Positions 15,189-25,499 of a stretch of 41,001 nucleotides of DNA are shown in pieces. Every line of letters starts with the position of its first letter. The first letter of the stretch is position 1. Origin of the DNA: Candidatus Haladaptatiplasma halalkaliphilum (GTDB lineage Archaea; Thermoplasmatota; Thermoplasmata; Halarchaeoplasmatales; Halarchaeoplasmataceae); NCBI GenBank assembly GCA_019594055.1, contig JAFDTY010000006.1, positions 1 through 41,001 of the forward strand, read 5' to 3'. The notes beneath the pieces were generated by a model. It did no database searches. It was not told where the DNA came from and saw nothing but the letters and a program-made list of their open reading frames with translations. Made by a program: the position numbers and the translations under genes.

Positions 15189-15796
15189 GGTTTCCAGACA
15201 GGGGCACCCAGTGGTAGAAGCGTTTTCTGTGTCATGTTGTTCAGGAGTACCGCCGCTGCACCGTAGAATGATAGTGCGGAAACAGCTACCAGGGATATCC
15301 CCACGGGGATCTCCGAGAAATCCGCCATTATATGCAGTACCAGGGTGATTATGGCTATGTCTATACCCAGAAGGATGGCGATAAAGGTCTTGTTTACCAT
15401 CAATGAACCTGCGGTGAGTATCAGGCTGAAACCCAGATATCCGATAAGCCCCCAGGCGTAGTGGTTCACATCCACCTCCACCCAACCGAATACCCTGAAT
15501 AACAATGTAAGGGATACCGCATACCACAGTAAAGAGTAGGTGGTGAATGCGGTGGCACCGAAAATATTGTTCCTTTTGAAGTCCATGATACCGGCTATGA
15601 GCTGTGCGGTGGCCCCCAGAAACAATGTCCATGGGATCATGAGTGACGGACTGGTGGCCGAGGTCAACCTGAGGTCGGTGGATGCCAGTACCAGGGCGGC
15701 AACTGCCAGACCGATAAGACCCAAACATGCGGGTTCAGCCACCGGGTGTGGAAGTTCCTTGACATTAACGTTCTTTGAATGAGTATCCTGTTCCAT
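15185..15796 (-). CDS. satP: GPR1/FUN34/YaaH (SatP) family transporter
   Basis: This 203-residue membrane protein has six hydrophobic segments. It carries the family text EPACLGLIGLAVAAL (a variant of the NPAPLGL motif) and FKRNNIFGATAFTTYSLLW (the GNTFGATAF motif). SatP proteins carry acetate, succinate or ammonium as hexameric channels. A TATA box at 15821-15830 lies 29 nt from ATG 15796 but only 8 nt from the in-frame GTG at 15817, so the ATG was chosen. Acetate movement would fit an anaerobic fermentative archaeon, but no acetate enzyme is adjacent. Confidence 0.85.
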   Translation of the reverse strand: MEQDTHSKNVNVKELPHPVAEPACLGLIGLAVAALVLASTDLRLTSATSPSLMIPWTLFLGATAQLIAGIMDFKRNNIFGATAFTTYSLLWYAVSLTLLFRVFGWVEVDVNHYAWGLIGYLGFSLILTAGSLMVNKTFIAILLGIDIAIITLVLHIMADFSEIPVGISLVAVSALSFYGAAAVLLNNMTQKTLLPLGAPVWKP

Positions 15797-15820
15797 AAAG
15801 GCAGGTGTAGGGGTCACTTG

Positions 15821-15830
15821 TATTTATTTG
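15821..15830 (-). promoter_or_regulatory. TATA box of satP, overlapping the end of rqcH
   Basis: CAAATAAATA on the minus strand straddles the rqcH stop codon (15824). It predicts a leaderless satP transcript starting near 15798. Confidence 0.5.
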
Positions 15831-17752
15831 TGGCGGTTTTCCCCCTGACTCCGCCCTGTCTCCTTGATTCCACCAGGGGGCAGTATCCCCTGTATCTCTG
15901 TAACGGGAACGTTGAAGTGGTCGGACATATCCCTTGCAAAATCGCCCGTGCTCTTTCTGCCGGGTACGAAGGTGACGCTTTTCACGTATTCACCTGCTTC
16001 CGAGGTAGAGCCCGGTGCGCACATCACCTTCTTTTCTTCATGATAGGTGATCTCCACCAGGGATGCCTTCATGGGAATGTCCTTGATGTAATTCCTCTTT
16101 CCACGGATAACAAAGGCTCCCGTGGGCAGGGACTCACCCGATTCCGCCGTTTTGCTCACCTGCTCGGGCAAGACCCAGTATGCGGTGCCCGAGGCGATAC
16201 CACGTTTCCATTCCTTGGAATGCACCACCGCGAACTGGCAGGCCTCCTCCAGGGTTTTTTCGCCGATCTCTCCATCACCCTTTTTGACCACGACACTGGG
16301 CGCCCCGCCGGCGTCGGCATGGGCATACCTGTCGTGCTTTTCCAGGTACTTCTTCACCACCTCCTCGTTGGTCTTGGTATCCTTACCTGCCACAACAAGG
16401 TTACCCTCGGATGATACGAACCATTTGTACCTGTCGAACCAGAATTTTCTGGTCGGTTTCCTGCCTTCCTTTTTCTTCTCTAGCTTGAGGCCTTTCTCTA
16501 TCTCCTTTTCCGTCCTTTTTATGGCCTCCAAAGCCCCCTCTTTCTTCTTTCTGCTCTTCTTGGCCGTCTGATAGTACTTCTGGGCATTTTCGTTGACGTC
16601 CTTCCTGAAATCCAGCCTTGCGATGGCTGAAACCTCGTGGCCGTCATCCAGGCCATCGAGTCTCAGACACACATACTCCTCTAGATCGTTTATCTCGAGA
16701 ACATGTTCATCCTCTTTCAATTCATTGAATACCTCTTCCCTGGTACCTTCCTCCCTGGCCCTCATTATTGCCTCGAGTACCTGCTGACACAATGAATAAT
16801 TCAGATAGACCAGCTCCGCGATCATCATGCTCTCCCTCACCTTATTTTCCATGTCCTCCACGGATTGTTTTTGGCTGGACAATCTCCTTTCTATCTTTGA
16901 CGGCGATTTTTTACGTGTGTCGTCGGGTTCCTCCATGAAGGCCGTATCCAGGGCTTCATTGTAGGTCCGTGATGCCTCGAAATCATTTTTACCGTGGATT
17001 AGCAAGGGAAAGGGGGTCCCATCGACAACGGAGCCCTCGACGAGTACTACCCCTGGTTCAAGGGGAACGGTGTACAGTTTGTCCTTCAGTACTTGTAACT
17101 CCCGGTGGATATCATCCGCCAAATGCACGAATTCCCTAAGGCCCTTGTCCACGGCCATACGGGCGCAGAGTTCTTCGGCATACTTGCCCCCCAGGTTGAA
17201 CTCCACCGCCAGGGTTCTTACGAGGTCCACTTGGGAACCCTCCAATATGTCTCGGATGTTGTTCTCATCCAACTCCAAGGGGATCCTTCTTGACGGGGGG
17301 TAAAGATAGGTTTCGCCCTCCTTCAAGGTGCGATGCCTCCATGTCTCCGACCTCATGGGAAGTATTATGTTATGGGGGCCGGTGAGTACGAGATTACCCT
17401 TTCCGAAAACCTCGAAGATGAGTTTAAGGGGTTGTCTTCCCTGGAGCTCCATCACCACCACCCTGTCGAACTCGTGCTGTTTCACCCCGGTGATCCTGGC
17501 GTTTCCCAGGTATTTTCGGAGCAGCATTACGTAGTGACTCGGCACCACGGGAGTCTCGATGTCCCTATCCGTTAGGAACAGTGCTTTGCCCAGCTTGAAC
17601 CACAATAATTTTTTACCTAGTTTGGGAACGTGCAACCTGAAAAGGATCTCGTCCTCTGCGAGCTGATAGACCTTTTGAATGTATCCGCCAACTACCTCGT
17701 GGAACTCCCTTAGTGCCCCGGCGATCTCCACGGATTCCATCTGCTCTTTCAT
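15824..17752 (-). CDS. rqcH: RqcH / NFACT family ribosome rescue protein
   Basis: RqcH (archaeal homologue of Rqc2/NEMF) binds stalled large ribosomal subunits and recruits charged tRNA to add a C-terminal alanine tail to blocked chains. The 642-residue protein has NFACT-N (1-190) with the conserved D96-R97 pair in HEFDRVVV, a helix-hairpin-helix region, a long charged coiled coil (about 260-450), and NFACT-R with RKFWFDRYKWF and HADAGGAPSVVVKKG. A TATA box centred 27 nt upstream supports ATG 17752. The frame runs 63 residues further into the divergent gene but is not coding there. It probably acts with the ribosomal genes nearby only in function. Confidence 0.93.
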   Translation of the reverse strand: MKEQMESVEIAGALREFHEVVGGYIQKVYQLAEDEILFRLHVPKLGKKLLWFKLGKALFLTDRDIETPVVPSHYVMLLRKYLGNARITGVKQHEFDRVVVMELQGRQPLKLIFEVFGKGNLVLTGPHNIILPMRSETWRHRTLKEGETYLYPPSRRIPLELDENNIRDILEGSQVDLVRTLAVEFNLGGKYAEELCARMAVDKGLREFVHLADDIHRELQVLKDKLYTVPLEPGVVLVEGSVVDGTPFPLLIHGKNDFEASRTYNEALDTAFMEEPDDTRKKSPSKIERRLSSQKQSVEDMENKVRESMMIAELVYLNYSLCQQVLEAIMRAREEGTREEVFNELKEDEHVLEINDLEEYVCLRLDGLDDGHEVSAIARLDFRKDVNENAQKYYQTAKKSRKKKEGALEAIKRTEKEIEKGLKLEKKKEGRKPTRKFWFDRYKWFVSSEGNLVVAGKDTKTNEEVVKKYLEKHDRYAHADAGGAPSVVVKKGDGEIGEKTLEEACQFAVVHSKEWKRGIASGTAYWVLPEQVSKTAESGESLPTGAFVIRGKRNYIKDIPMKASLVEITYHEEKKVMCAPGSTSEAGEYVKSVTFVPGRKSTGDFARDMSDHFNVPVTEIQGILPPGGIKETGRSQGENRHK

Positions 17753-17773
17753 GGATATACGGACGCACGGGAT

Positions 17774-17784
17774 AACATTAAAAC
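17774..17784 (-). promoter_or_regulatory. TATA box of rqcH
   Basis: GTTTTAATGTT on the minus strand is centred 27 nt from the rqcH ATG, indicating a leaderless transcript. Confidence 0.5.
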
Positions 17785-17812
17785 TTTTCCGAATGGTGCG
17801 GGGTGAGGGGAA

Positions 17813-17822
17813 AATATTATAT
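17813..17822 (+). promoter_or_regulatory. TATA box of the metallo-beta-lactamase-fold gene
   Basis: AATATTATAT lies 34 nt before the ATG at 17856. A Shine-Dalgarno GGGAGA (17845-17850) follows. Together with the rqcH TATA box this forms a divergent promoter pair. Confidence 0.55.
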
Positions 17823-17855
17823 CCGTTCCGTACCTTTACCATCCGGGAGATCAAT

Positions 17856-18494
17856 ATGCGAATAAGATGGCACGGACATGCGTGTTTCGAGATAGAAAAC
17901 GAAAAAATCCTGGTAACGGACCCCCATGACGGGAAGAGCATAGGAATAAAGGCACCCTTTGTAGAGGGAGATATAATCCTCGTAAGTCATGACCATTTTG
18001 ACCACAACGCGGTACGATTGGTCAAAAAATCCGACAGCAAGGTGGTAAGAGAGCCCGGTACCCGTACCCTCCATAAGGTAAAGATAAAGGGTTTTCCCTC
18101 TTACCATGACCAGAACCAGGGGAGCAAGCGTGGAAGCAATATCATCTACCGTTTCGATGATGAGGGCATCACGTTCTGTCACCTGGGAGACCTCGGTCAC
18201 ATGCCGGATGACAGATTGATAGATAAACTGCGACCTGTTGATTTTCTTTTCATACCCGTGGGCGGAACCTTTACCATAGGACCCGAGGAGGCCAAGGAGC
18301 TGGTGGACAAGATAAAACCGAGCATAGCCGTCCCCATGCACTACAAGGTCGGAGGCCTTTCACTGGACATAAAGGGAGTAAATTCCTTCCTATCACTTTA
18401 TCCGGAGGAAAAGATACACAAGGTGGGTGTGGAACTAGACTTCCTCCGATCGGACCTTCCGGACGAAACGGAGGTATGGGTCTTCTCACTCTAG
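17856..18494 (+). CDS. UPF0173-like metallo-beta-lactamase-fold hydrolase
   Basis: The 212-residue protein has the metallo-beta-lactamase fold: MRIRWHGHACFEIEN at the start, the zinc motif SHDHFDHNAV (HxHxDH variant, with D replacing the middle H), then YHDQNQGSKRG, HLGDLGHMP and a late His in AVPMHYKVGG. This matches the UPF0173/UlaG-like group, which includes lactonases and phosphodiesterases, but the substrate is unknown. It is divergent from rqcH. Its last 9 nt overlap the end of the convergent aIF6 gene. The longer upstream frame runs antisense into rqcH and is rejected because the TATA box and Shine-Dalgarno precede 17856. Confidence 0.85.
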   Translation: MRIRWHGHACFEIENEKILVTDPHDGKSIGIKAPFVEGDIILVSHDHFDHNAVRLVKKSDSKVVREPGTRTLHKVKIKGFPSYHDQNQGSKRGSNIIYRFDDEGITFCHLGDLGHMPDDRLIDKLRPVDFLFIPVGGTFTIGPEEAKELVDKIKPSIAVPMHYKVGGLSLDIKGVNSFLSLYPEEKIHKVGVELDFLRSDLPDETEVWVFSL

Positions 18495-19139
18495 GTAACC
18501 CAGACCCTCTTCTATACGACCCAGCTCTATGGGTGTGGTCGTGTCGCCTATCACCGCACCCTTTGTGTTTGCGATCATGCACGTACCCACCCATCCCGAG
18601 CCGTGGTTGGCAGTGGTTTTCCTCACGGGAACCTTGAACAATCCCTCCATCAACTCGGTCTCCTCCCGGGTGACATGGGGATGACAGAGTAATCCCTTGT
18701 TGGTCACCACCGCCTGGGAACCCACCATGCCTATACCTGCTATGGTTCCCCTCGCCACCTCAACGTCCAGCACCTCGACTATCCCTTTTTCGGTGGCCTT
18801 GCTCAGTATTGGGCTTAAAAGAGCGCCGTGATCGTTGACCAGTATGTTGTTGCCCAGTGCGTTGTGCCTCTCTTGCACAATTGTAACGTCCACGTGTTCT
18901 AGGAGAGTGTCCATCTCACGAGAGCTTATGATATCCGAGACCATCAAGCCCCTTGAATTTGCACAGATCAGCGCGCCGATGAGGCGAGTACCACCCACGG
19001 TGGTGGTCACCACAGGTGTTTCCATGGCCTCTGAAAAGGTCTTCTCGTCCGTCATGGGTGGGACCACCGTCAACTCCTCGCATCCCACGGAAAAAATGCC
19101 TATGTAAGGCTGCGAGTTCACAGCACATTTCTTGAGCAT
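18486..19139 (-). CDS. eif6: Translation initiation factor aIF6
   Basis: aIF6 binds the large ribosomal subunit and prevents premature joining with the small subunit. The 217-residue protein shows the five-fold pseudo-repeat of IF6, with YIGIFSVGCEELTVVP, VGGTRLIGALICANSRGL, VQERHNALGNNILVNDHGAL and GSQAVVTNKGLLCHPHV. It is the last gene of the S19e-PDCD5-L39e-L31e-aIF6 operon, 6 nt after L31e. In other archaea L18a usually follows directly; here it is elsewhere (529). Confidence 0.95.
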   Translation of the reverse strand: MLKKCAVNSQPYIGIFSVGCEELTVVPPMTDEKTFSEAMETPVVTTTVGGTRLIGALICANSRGLMVSDIISSREMDTLLEHVDVTIVQERHNALGNNILVNDHGALLSPILSKATEKGIVEVLDVEVARGTIAGIGMVGSQAVVTNKGLLCHPHVTREETELMEGLFKVPVRKTTANHGSGWVGTCMIANTKGAVIGDTTTPIELGRIEEGLGYLE

Positions 19140-19145
19140 GCGTAA

Positions 19146-19412
19146 CTACTCTCTCGGTACGGATACTTCGACGATGCCGTCTTCGAACTTTATTATCTTT
19201 ACCCTTATCTTGGATGGAGGTTTCTGTATGCCCCTTTTCCAAACCGCCTCGTTGGTGGTATTGTCTATCCATACATCCTCCAGCGGTACCTTCATGTGCC
19301 TGGAAACGTGTTCCCTTATCTCTTTCATCGCGATGGACGCCCTCTTGCTGACAGGGTCATTGCGTGCCCGTCTCAAGGGTATGTTCAGTATCTTTTCTTC
19401 CTGTTCCGCCAT
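19146..19412 (-). CDS. rpl31e: Ribosomal protein L31e
   Basis: This 88-residue basic protein of the archaeal/eukaryotic L31 family sits near the peptide exit tunnel. It has EKILNIPLRRA, RASIAMKEIREHVSRHMK, VWIDNTTNEAVWKRGIQKPPSKIRVKI (quoted here only by its conserved ends WIDN and PPSKIRV) and ends in VSVPRE. It lies 23 nt after L39e and 6 nt before aIF6 in the same operon. Confidence 0.95.
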   Translation of the reverse strand: MAEQEEKILNIPLRRARNDPVSKRASIAMKEIREHVSRHMKVPLEDVWIDNTTNEAVWKRGIQKPPSKIRVKIIKFEDGIVEVSVPRE

Positions 19413-19435
19413 TTACTCACCCTTTATCAACCATA

Positions 19436-19591
19436 TCACTCGTCCAGATTGCTCCTGCGCCAGTTCCTTCTCTTGGGATGGGATGTGAAGCGCCTGTTGG
19501 TTTTCTGCATCACCCATGCTGGAACCCTTTTGTTCTGCTTCGCCTTTTTCAGCAGTCTTCGTTTCTTGGGACCTGGTTTGTTACTTGACAT
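19436..19591 (-). CDS. rpl39e: Ribosomal protein L39e
   Basis: This is a 51-residue very basic protein: it begins [19 protein letters not shown] and ends [11 protein letters not shown], the L39e pattern ([19 protein letters not shown]). L39e lines the peptide exit tunnel. The gene is short enough to be missed by length-filtered gene finders. It begins 4 nt after the PDCD5-like gene and is followed by L31e, the universal archaeal order. Confidence 0.95.
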   Translation of the reverse strand: MSSNKPGPKKRRLLKKAKQNKRVPAWVMQKTNRRFTSHPKRRNWRRSNLDE

Positions 19592-19595
19592 TTAT

Positions 19596-19922
19596 TCATC
19601 TCCTTTCGATCTTGATTTCCTTTTTCCTGTGGGTTATGTTTTTCAGCAGTTTTTTCAAGGTGGCGTCGTCCACCTTATCTCGGATGGCGCCTCTCTGGGC
19701 AAGCATGACTATCTGCTGCTCTATACCTTCTGCCACATCGGGGCGGGCCATTTTGACCCTGGCCAGGCGTTCCCGGGCTTCCTGGGTCATCACGGTTCGG
19801 AGAACCGCCTTCATCTGGGCCTCTATCTCTTCGCCGGCTTCGTCCTGGCCCTCTTCGTATTCCATCTGTTTCCTGAGCTGTTCAAGTTTTCTTCTCTTGA
19901 TTTCCTCAAGTTCATCTTCCAT
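19596..19922 (-). CDS. PDCD5-family DNA-binding protein
   Basis: The 108-residue protein begins MEDELEEIKRRKLEQLRKQM, a charged helix, followed by a three-helix bundle with TQEARERLARVKMARPDVAEGIEQQI and a basic tail (RKKEIKIERR). This is the archaeal homologue of human PDCD5, a conserved companion of S19e and L39e. Its role is unclear; DNA binding and chaperone association have been suggested for the family. ATG 19922 is preferred to the TTG three codons upstream. Confidence 0.88.
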   Translation of the reverse strand: MEDELEEIKRRKLEQLRKQMEYEEGQDEAGEEIEAQMKAVLRTVMTQEARERLARVKMARPDVAEGIEQQIVMLAQRGAIRDKVDDATLKKLLKNITHRKKEIKIERR

Positions 19923-19935
19923 AATACCCAACCTT

Positions 19936-20388
19936 TCAGAGGTATTTGGAGCGTTCAGGATCCTCTTTCGCCATCTCCTTCAATATCTCGTAAGCGGTAT
20001 TGTCCAAAAGGGATTGTCCCTCGGGTGAGATGACCCTGCCCTTCTCGGTCTTCCTGACGAGACCGGCGCTCTCCAGCTGTTGAAGTGCCTTTCTGGTTAT
20101 AGCGCCGGAACCTTTTGCTGCGCGGGATGGTTTCGCACCCCTGTCCTGCTTGCCGCCGTACTTTCCCCGGATATGAGATATACCGATGGGGCCGTTCAAA
20201 TAGACCGTCCTGAGTATCGCCGATACACGGTTATACCACCAATCCGTCTGTATGGGACCCTTCTCCTTGTGGATGCCTGTCTTGACGTAGGGTGCCCACT
20301 GAGGCGGTTCGATCTCGTTTCTTTCCTTAAGGATGCTGCTCACATTTTTTATGAGCTTTTCGGGAGGTACATCATACGCAGTTACCAT
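19936..20388 (-). CDS. rps19e: Ribosomal protein S19e
   Basis: The 150-residue small-subunit protein starts MVTAYDVPPEKLIKNVSSIL and carries WAPYVKTGIHKEKGP, DWWYNRVSAILRTVYLNGPIG and the basic loop YGGKQDRGAKPSRAAKGSG, the S19e signature. It is the first gene of the five-gene ribosomal operon, transcribed from a TATA box near 20430. It shares its upstream region with the divergent carS-pyrE operon. Confidence 0.95.
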   Translation of the reverse strand: MVTAYDVPPEKLIKNVSSILKERNEIEPPQWAPYVKTGIHKEKGPIQTDWWYNRVSAILRTVYLNGPIGISHIRGKYGGKQDRGAKPSRAAKGSGAITRKALQQLESAGLVRKTEKGRVISPEGQSLLDNTAYEILKEMAKEDPERSKYL

Positions 20389-20423
20389 GTCTTACAACGC
20401 TCCAGTGCGATAGTATACCGCAG

Positions 20424-20434
20424 TTATTTATATG
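20424..20434 (-). promoter_or_regulatory. TATA box of the S19e operon
   Basis: CATATAAATAA on the minus strand is a near-consensus archaeal TATA box, about 40 nt from the S19e ATG, predicting a leader of roughly 15 nt. Confidence 0.65.
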
Positions 20435-20481
20435 ATGTAATTAAAGGTTTCCCTGATTTGAGCGTGTAAAATCCACGGATC

Positions 20482-20491
20482 CTTTTATTAT
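20482..20491 (+). promoter_or_regulatory. TATA box of the carS-pyrE operon
   Basis: CTTTTATTAT lies about 45 nt upstream of the carS ATG. GGTGA at 20516-20520 is the likely ribosome binding site in the short leader. Confidence 0.5.
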
Positions 20492-20530
20492 CGGATCAAA
20501 ACTACGAAGGACACCGGTGACCTAAAAACC

Positions 20531-21115
20531 ATGGAAAATAGTTTTTACAAGCTACCGTATTTACCGCTCATGCCCATGGGCTTCGTAGCGGCCGTAGTTG
20601 CCTACATACCGGCATTGATAGCCAATTCCCTGGCGGTAGTCTTCGGCGGAAGATGCATAATAGACGGAGGCAGAGAGCTGGCCGGCAGGAGGATACTGGG
20701 GGATGGGAAAACATGGAGCGGACTAGTGGGCGGCACCTTATCCGCCGCCCTGGTGGGGATCGTCCTTGCCCTGCTTTTCAACCCCTATCTCCACATGTAC
20801 CCTTTTCCTTTGCCCGGTATATACATCATCGTTACCATGGCCTTCGGTTCCCTCCTGGGTGACCTCTTCGGCAGCTTCGTTAAAAGACGCATGGGTCGGG
20901 AACGAGGAGCGAAGACACCCGTTCTGGACCAATACGATTTCGCCCTGGGTTCTTTCCTGCTCACCTACATACTGTTCCCCGGATGGACCAGGACGATCTA
21001 CATGGCGAACGGCGGATGGATAGCTTTAATATCCATTATCCTCTTGATACCCCTGTTACACAGAGGTGTTAATATACTCGGTTACAGGCTCGGGCAAAAA
21101 AAAGAACCATGGTGA
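20531..21115 (+). CDS. carS: CDP-archaeol synthase
   Basis: CarS activates the archaeal lipid precursor DGGGP with CTP to give CDP-archaeol for polar head-group attachment. The 194-residue membrane protein has about five hydrophobic segments and both family signatures: GRRILGDGKTWSG near residues 52-64, and GDLFGSFVKRRMGRERGAK followed by PVLDQYDF near 116-142. The latter resembles the CDP-diglyceride synthetase signature. The gene is strong evidence for an archaeal host. It is followed after 4 nt by pyrE, which uses GGTGACC at the carS end as its ribosome binding site. Confidence 0.93.
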   Translation: MENSFYKLPYLPLMPMGFVAAVVAYIPALIANSLAVVFGGRCIIDGGRELAGRRILGDGKTWSGLVGGTLSAALVGIVLALLFNPYLHMYPFPLPGIYIIVTMAFGSLLGDLFGSFVKRRMGRERGAKTPVLDQYDFALGSFLLTYILFPGWTRTIYMANGGWIALISIILLIPLLHRGVNILGYRLGQKKEPW

Positions 21116-21119
21116 CCAA

Positions 21120-21626
21120 ATGAAACTGAAAGGTATGTTGGAAGAATGCGGTGCGGTAAAATACGGAGATTTTACCTTGACCTCCGGAAAGAAGAGCGAT
21201 TACTACGTGGATATAAAGCTGGCGAGTACAAAGCCCTGGATCTTGAAGGAGATCGCAGGGGCCATGCACCCCCATGTGGACGGCGGTGTCATCGCCGGGA
21301 TGGAACTGGGCGCGGTACCCATAGCCACAGCCCTTGCACTGGAGACGGGCCTGCCCTTCGTGATAATCCGTAAGGAGAAGAAAGGGCACGGTACAAAGGG
21401 TCGGATAGAGGGGGAATTGGAACAGGACTGTACCGTCACCGTTGTGGAAGATGTCATCACCACCGGCCTGTCATCCGTTGAGACCGTACGGGTTATACGG
21501 GAGCAGGGCGCCAGGATAAACAGGGTACTGGTGGTTGTGGACAGGCAGGAGGGCGGCCGGGAGGCCCTCGAGGACGCCGGGGTGGAGCTCATCTCACTCT
21601 TGAAGGGAGATGAGTTAAAGAGGTAA
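21120..21626 (+). CDS. pyrE: Orotate phosphoribosyltransferase
   Basis: PyrE joins orotate to PRPP, giving OMP for PyrF (encoded at 7894). The 168-residue protein is the short archaeal form. It has FTLTSGKKSDYYVDIK near the start, the Lys-rich flexible loop RKEKKGHGTKGRIEG and the PRPP motif VTVVEDVITTGLSS. The ATG at 21120 follows the carS stop closely; the upstream frame overlapping carS is not needed. It converges on the rimI gene with a 2-nt gap. Confidence 0.94.
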   Translation: MKLKGMLEECGAVKYGDFTLTSGKKSDYYVDIKLASTKPWILKEIAGAMHPHVDGGVIAGMELGAVPIATALALETGLPFVIIRKEKKGHGTKGRIEGELEQDCTVTVVEDVITTGLSSVETVRVIREQGARINRVLVVVDRQEGGREALEDAGVELISLLKGDELKR

Positions 21627-21628
21627 GT

Positions 21629-22087
21629 CTACCTGCATACTTTATCTCGGGTGACGTCCCTAACCATCCTTATACCGTCCTCCCCGTCGTTGTAGAAATT
21701 GCGGATCATACCCGCCGTTCTGAAGCCTTTTTTACGGTAAAATCCGATGGCATTCAAATTCGAGGGACGGACCTCCAGCAGTACCTTACGGGCACCCCTT
21801 GATGATAGAACGGAAACGAAGTTGTCGAGGAGTGCGCTGCCTATACCCATATATCTGTAATCGTTGTGCACCGCAAGCATGAGGATCCTCGACAGACCGT
21901 TTGCCTCCGTCAATCCGTTTATGAACCCCACCACCATGTTATCCTCCACGGCCACGAGAAATAACCCGTTCCATGATTCGTAGATGGAATAAAACAGTGC
22001 GGTATCGTAATCCTCCTTCAAGGAAGAATCTGAGATACGGCTCACCTGTTCCGTATCGCTAACCCTGAAGGGACGGATCATCGGCAT
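21629..22087 (-). CDS. rimI: GNAT N-acetyltransferase, RimI type
   Basis: The 152-residue protein has the GNAT fold with LMLAVHNDYRYMGIGSALLD (acetyl-CoA-binding R/Q-x-x-G-x-G/A loop, residues 70-89) and VLLEVRPSNLNAIGFYRKKGF, the pattern of RimI/Ard1 proteins. In archaea this enzyme acetylates N termini of many proteins. The start is ATG at 22087; an ATG two codons later is equally possible. AT-rich DNA upstream (about 22095-22117) provides its promoter. Confidence 0.82.
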   Translation of the reverse strand: MPMIRPFRVSDTEQVSRISDSSLKEDYDTALFYSIYESWNGLFLVAVEDNMVVGFINGLTEANGLSRILMLAVHNDYRYMGIGSALLDNFVSVLSSRGARKVLLEVRPSNLNAIGFYRKKGFRTAGMIRNFYNDGEDGIRMVRDVTRDKVCR

Positions 22088-22286
22088 GTTTATACATATA
22101 AATCAAGTATAAGAAATACCTTACCCCCGAAGTATGTACCAGATTTGGACAAGGCGTTCAAAAGATAGTGAGATTACAATTTTCACAAAAAATGAAAATC
22201 TACCCGGGTTACTATACGCCACTGCAGATTCAATATGAGATGATCAAATCACACTAAAAACTTAACCCAATCGAGGAAACCAAAGC

Positions 22287-22296
22287 CTTTTATATG
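22287..22296 (+). promoter_or_regulatory. Upstream candidate promoter (P1) of 23S rRNA
   Basis: CTTTTATATG is a good TATA box and is enclosed by a 7-bp inverted repeat, 220 nt upstream of the mature rRNA. Confidence 0.45.
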
Positions 22297-22354
22297 AGTT
22301 GGGTTCTAATCCGCTTCCCCTCGACCAAATTTGGATCAAGGGTATTAAAAAAGG

Positions 22355-22363
22355 TTTAAATAC
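22355..22363 (+). promoter_or_regulatory. Proximal candidate promoter (P2) of 23S rRNA
   Basis: TTTAAATAC after an A/G-rich stretch (AAAAAAGG) is a near-consensus BRE-TATA pair. Transcription would start near 22387. Confidence 0.6.
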
Positions 22364-22469
22364 ACCATGTACCGTTGTATTATATTACATGGTGAAACAT
22401 GCACCCGGCGACACGAGATATGGTTGTCGGGGAAGGGTATAGGACCACCCAGGTCCGATGATTACCGAT

Positions 22470-22499
22470 CATACGCAGACCTGGATGTGTACCAGTCCA
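22470..22499 (+). other. 5' half of the pre-23S bulge-helix-bulge processing stem
   Basis: CATACGCAGACCTG (22470-22483) pairs perfectly with 25445-25458. GATG (22484-22487) pairs with CATT (25438-25441), including one G-U. TGT (22488-22490) is a 3-nt bulge. ACCAGTCCA (22491-22499) pairs with 25429-25437, including one G-U. This is the canonical substrate of archaeal splicing endonuclease. Confidence 0.85.
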
Positions 22500-22507
22500 A
22501 GAATTAT

Positions 22508-25423
<2,916 letters not shown>

Positions 25424-25428
25424 CATCT

Positions 25429-25458
25429 TGGATTGGTCATTAGACAGGTCTGCGTATG
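25429..25458 (+). other. 3' half of the pre-23S bulge-helix-bulge processing stem
   Basis: TGGATTGGT (25429-25437), CATT (25438-25441), bulge AGA (25442-25444) and CAGGTCTGCGTATG (25445-25458) are complementary in order to the leader segment at 22470-22499. Cleavage in the two bulges would free the pre-23S and allow ligation of the ends. Confidence 0.85.
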
Positions 25459-25464
25459 TACGTA

Positions 25465-25470
25465 TTTTTT
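25465..25470 (+). terminator. Oligo-T terminator of the rRNA transcript
   Basis: Six T residues follow the processing stem directly, a typical archaeal terminator. Confidence 0.5.
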
Positions 25471-25499
25471 CATACCGCTAACTTCAGTTTTCGTACATA

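Larger units (their letters stand above)
22088..22469 (+). other. Promoter and leader region of the 23S rRNA
   Basis: This 380-nt stretch contains no protein gene I can support and no 16S rRNA. It holds two TATA-like boxes (22287-22296 and 22355-22363), a 7-bp inverted repeat AACCCAA/TTGGGTT (22264-22270 and 22299-22305) around the first box, the palindrome CCAAATTTGG (22325-22334), and ACCATGT/ACATGGT (22364-22370 and 22387-22393) around the predicted start of the second promoter. The leader RNA has a small hairpin GGACC/GGTCC (22442-22456). Confidence 0.6.

Noticed and set aside
15182-15190. Shared CTAG stop between transaldolase and satP
   Set aside because: Convergent stop codons overlapping at CTAG are a common packing outcome; no regulatory meaning can be supported.
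15045-15728. 227-residue minus-strand frame over the transaldolase end and satP
   Set aside because: It overlaps satP in another frame on the same strand, shows no motif, and is composed of residues expected from an out-of-frame membrane protein gene.
17755-17941. 63-codon N-terminal extension of RqcH
   Set aside because: It reads antisense through the divergent gene's start and both promoters; the TATA position supports 17752.
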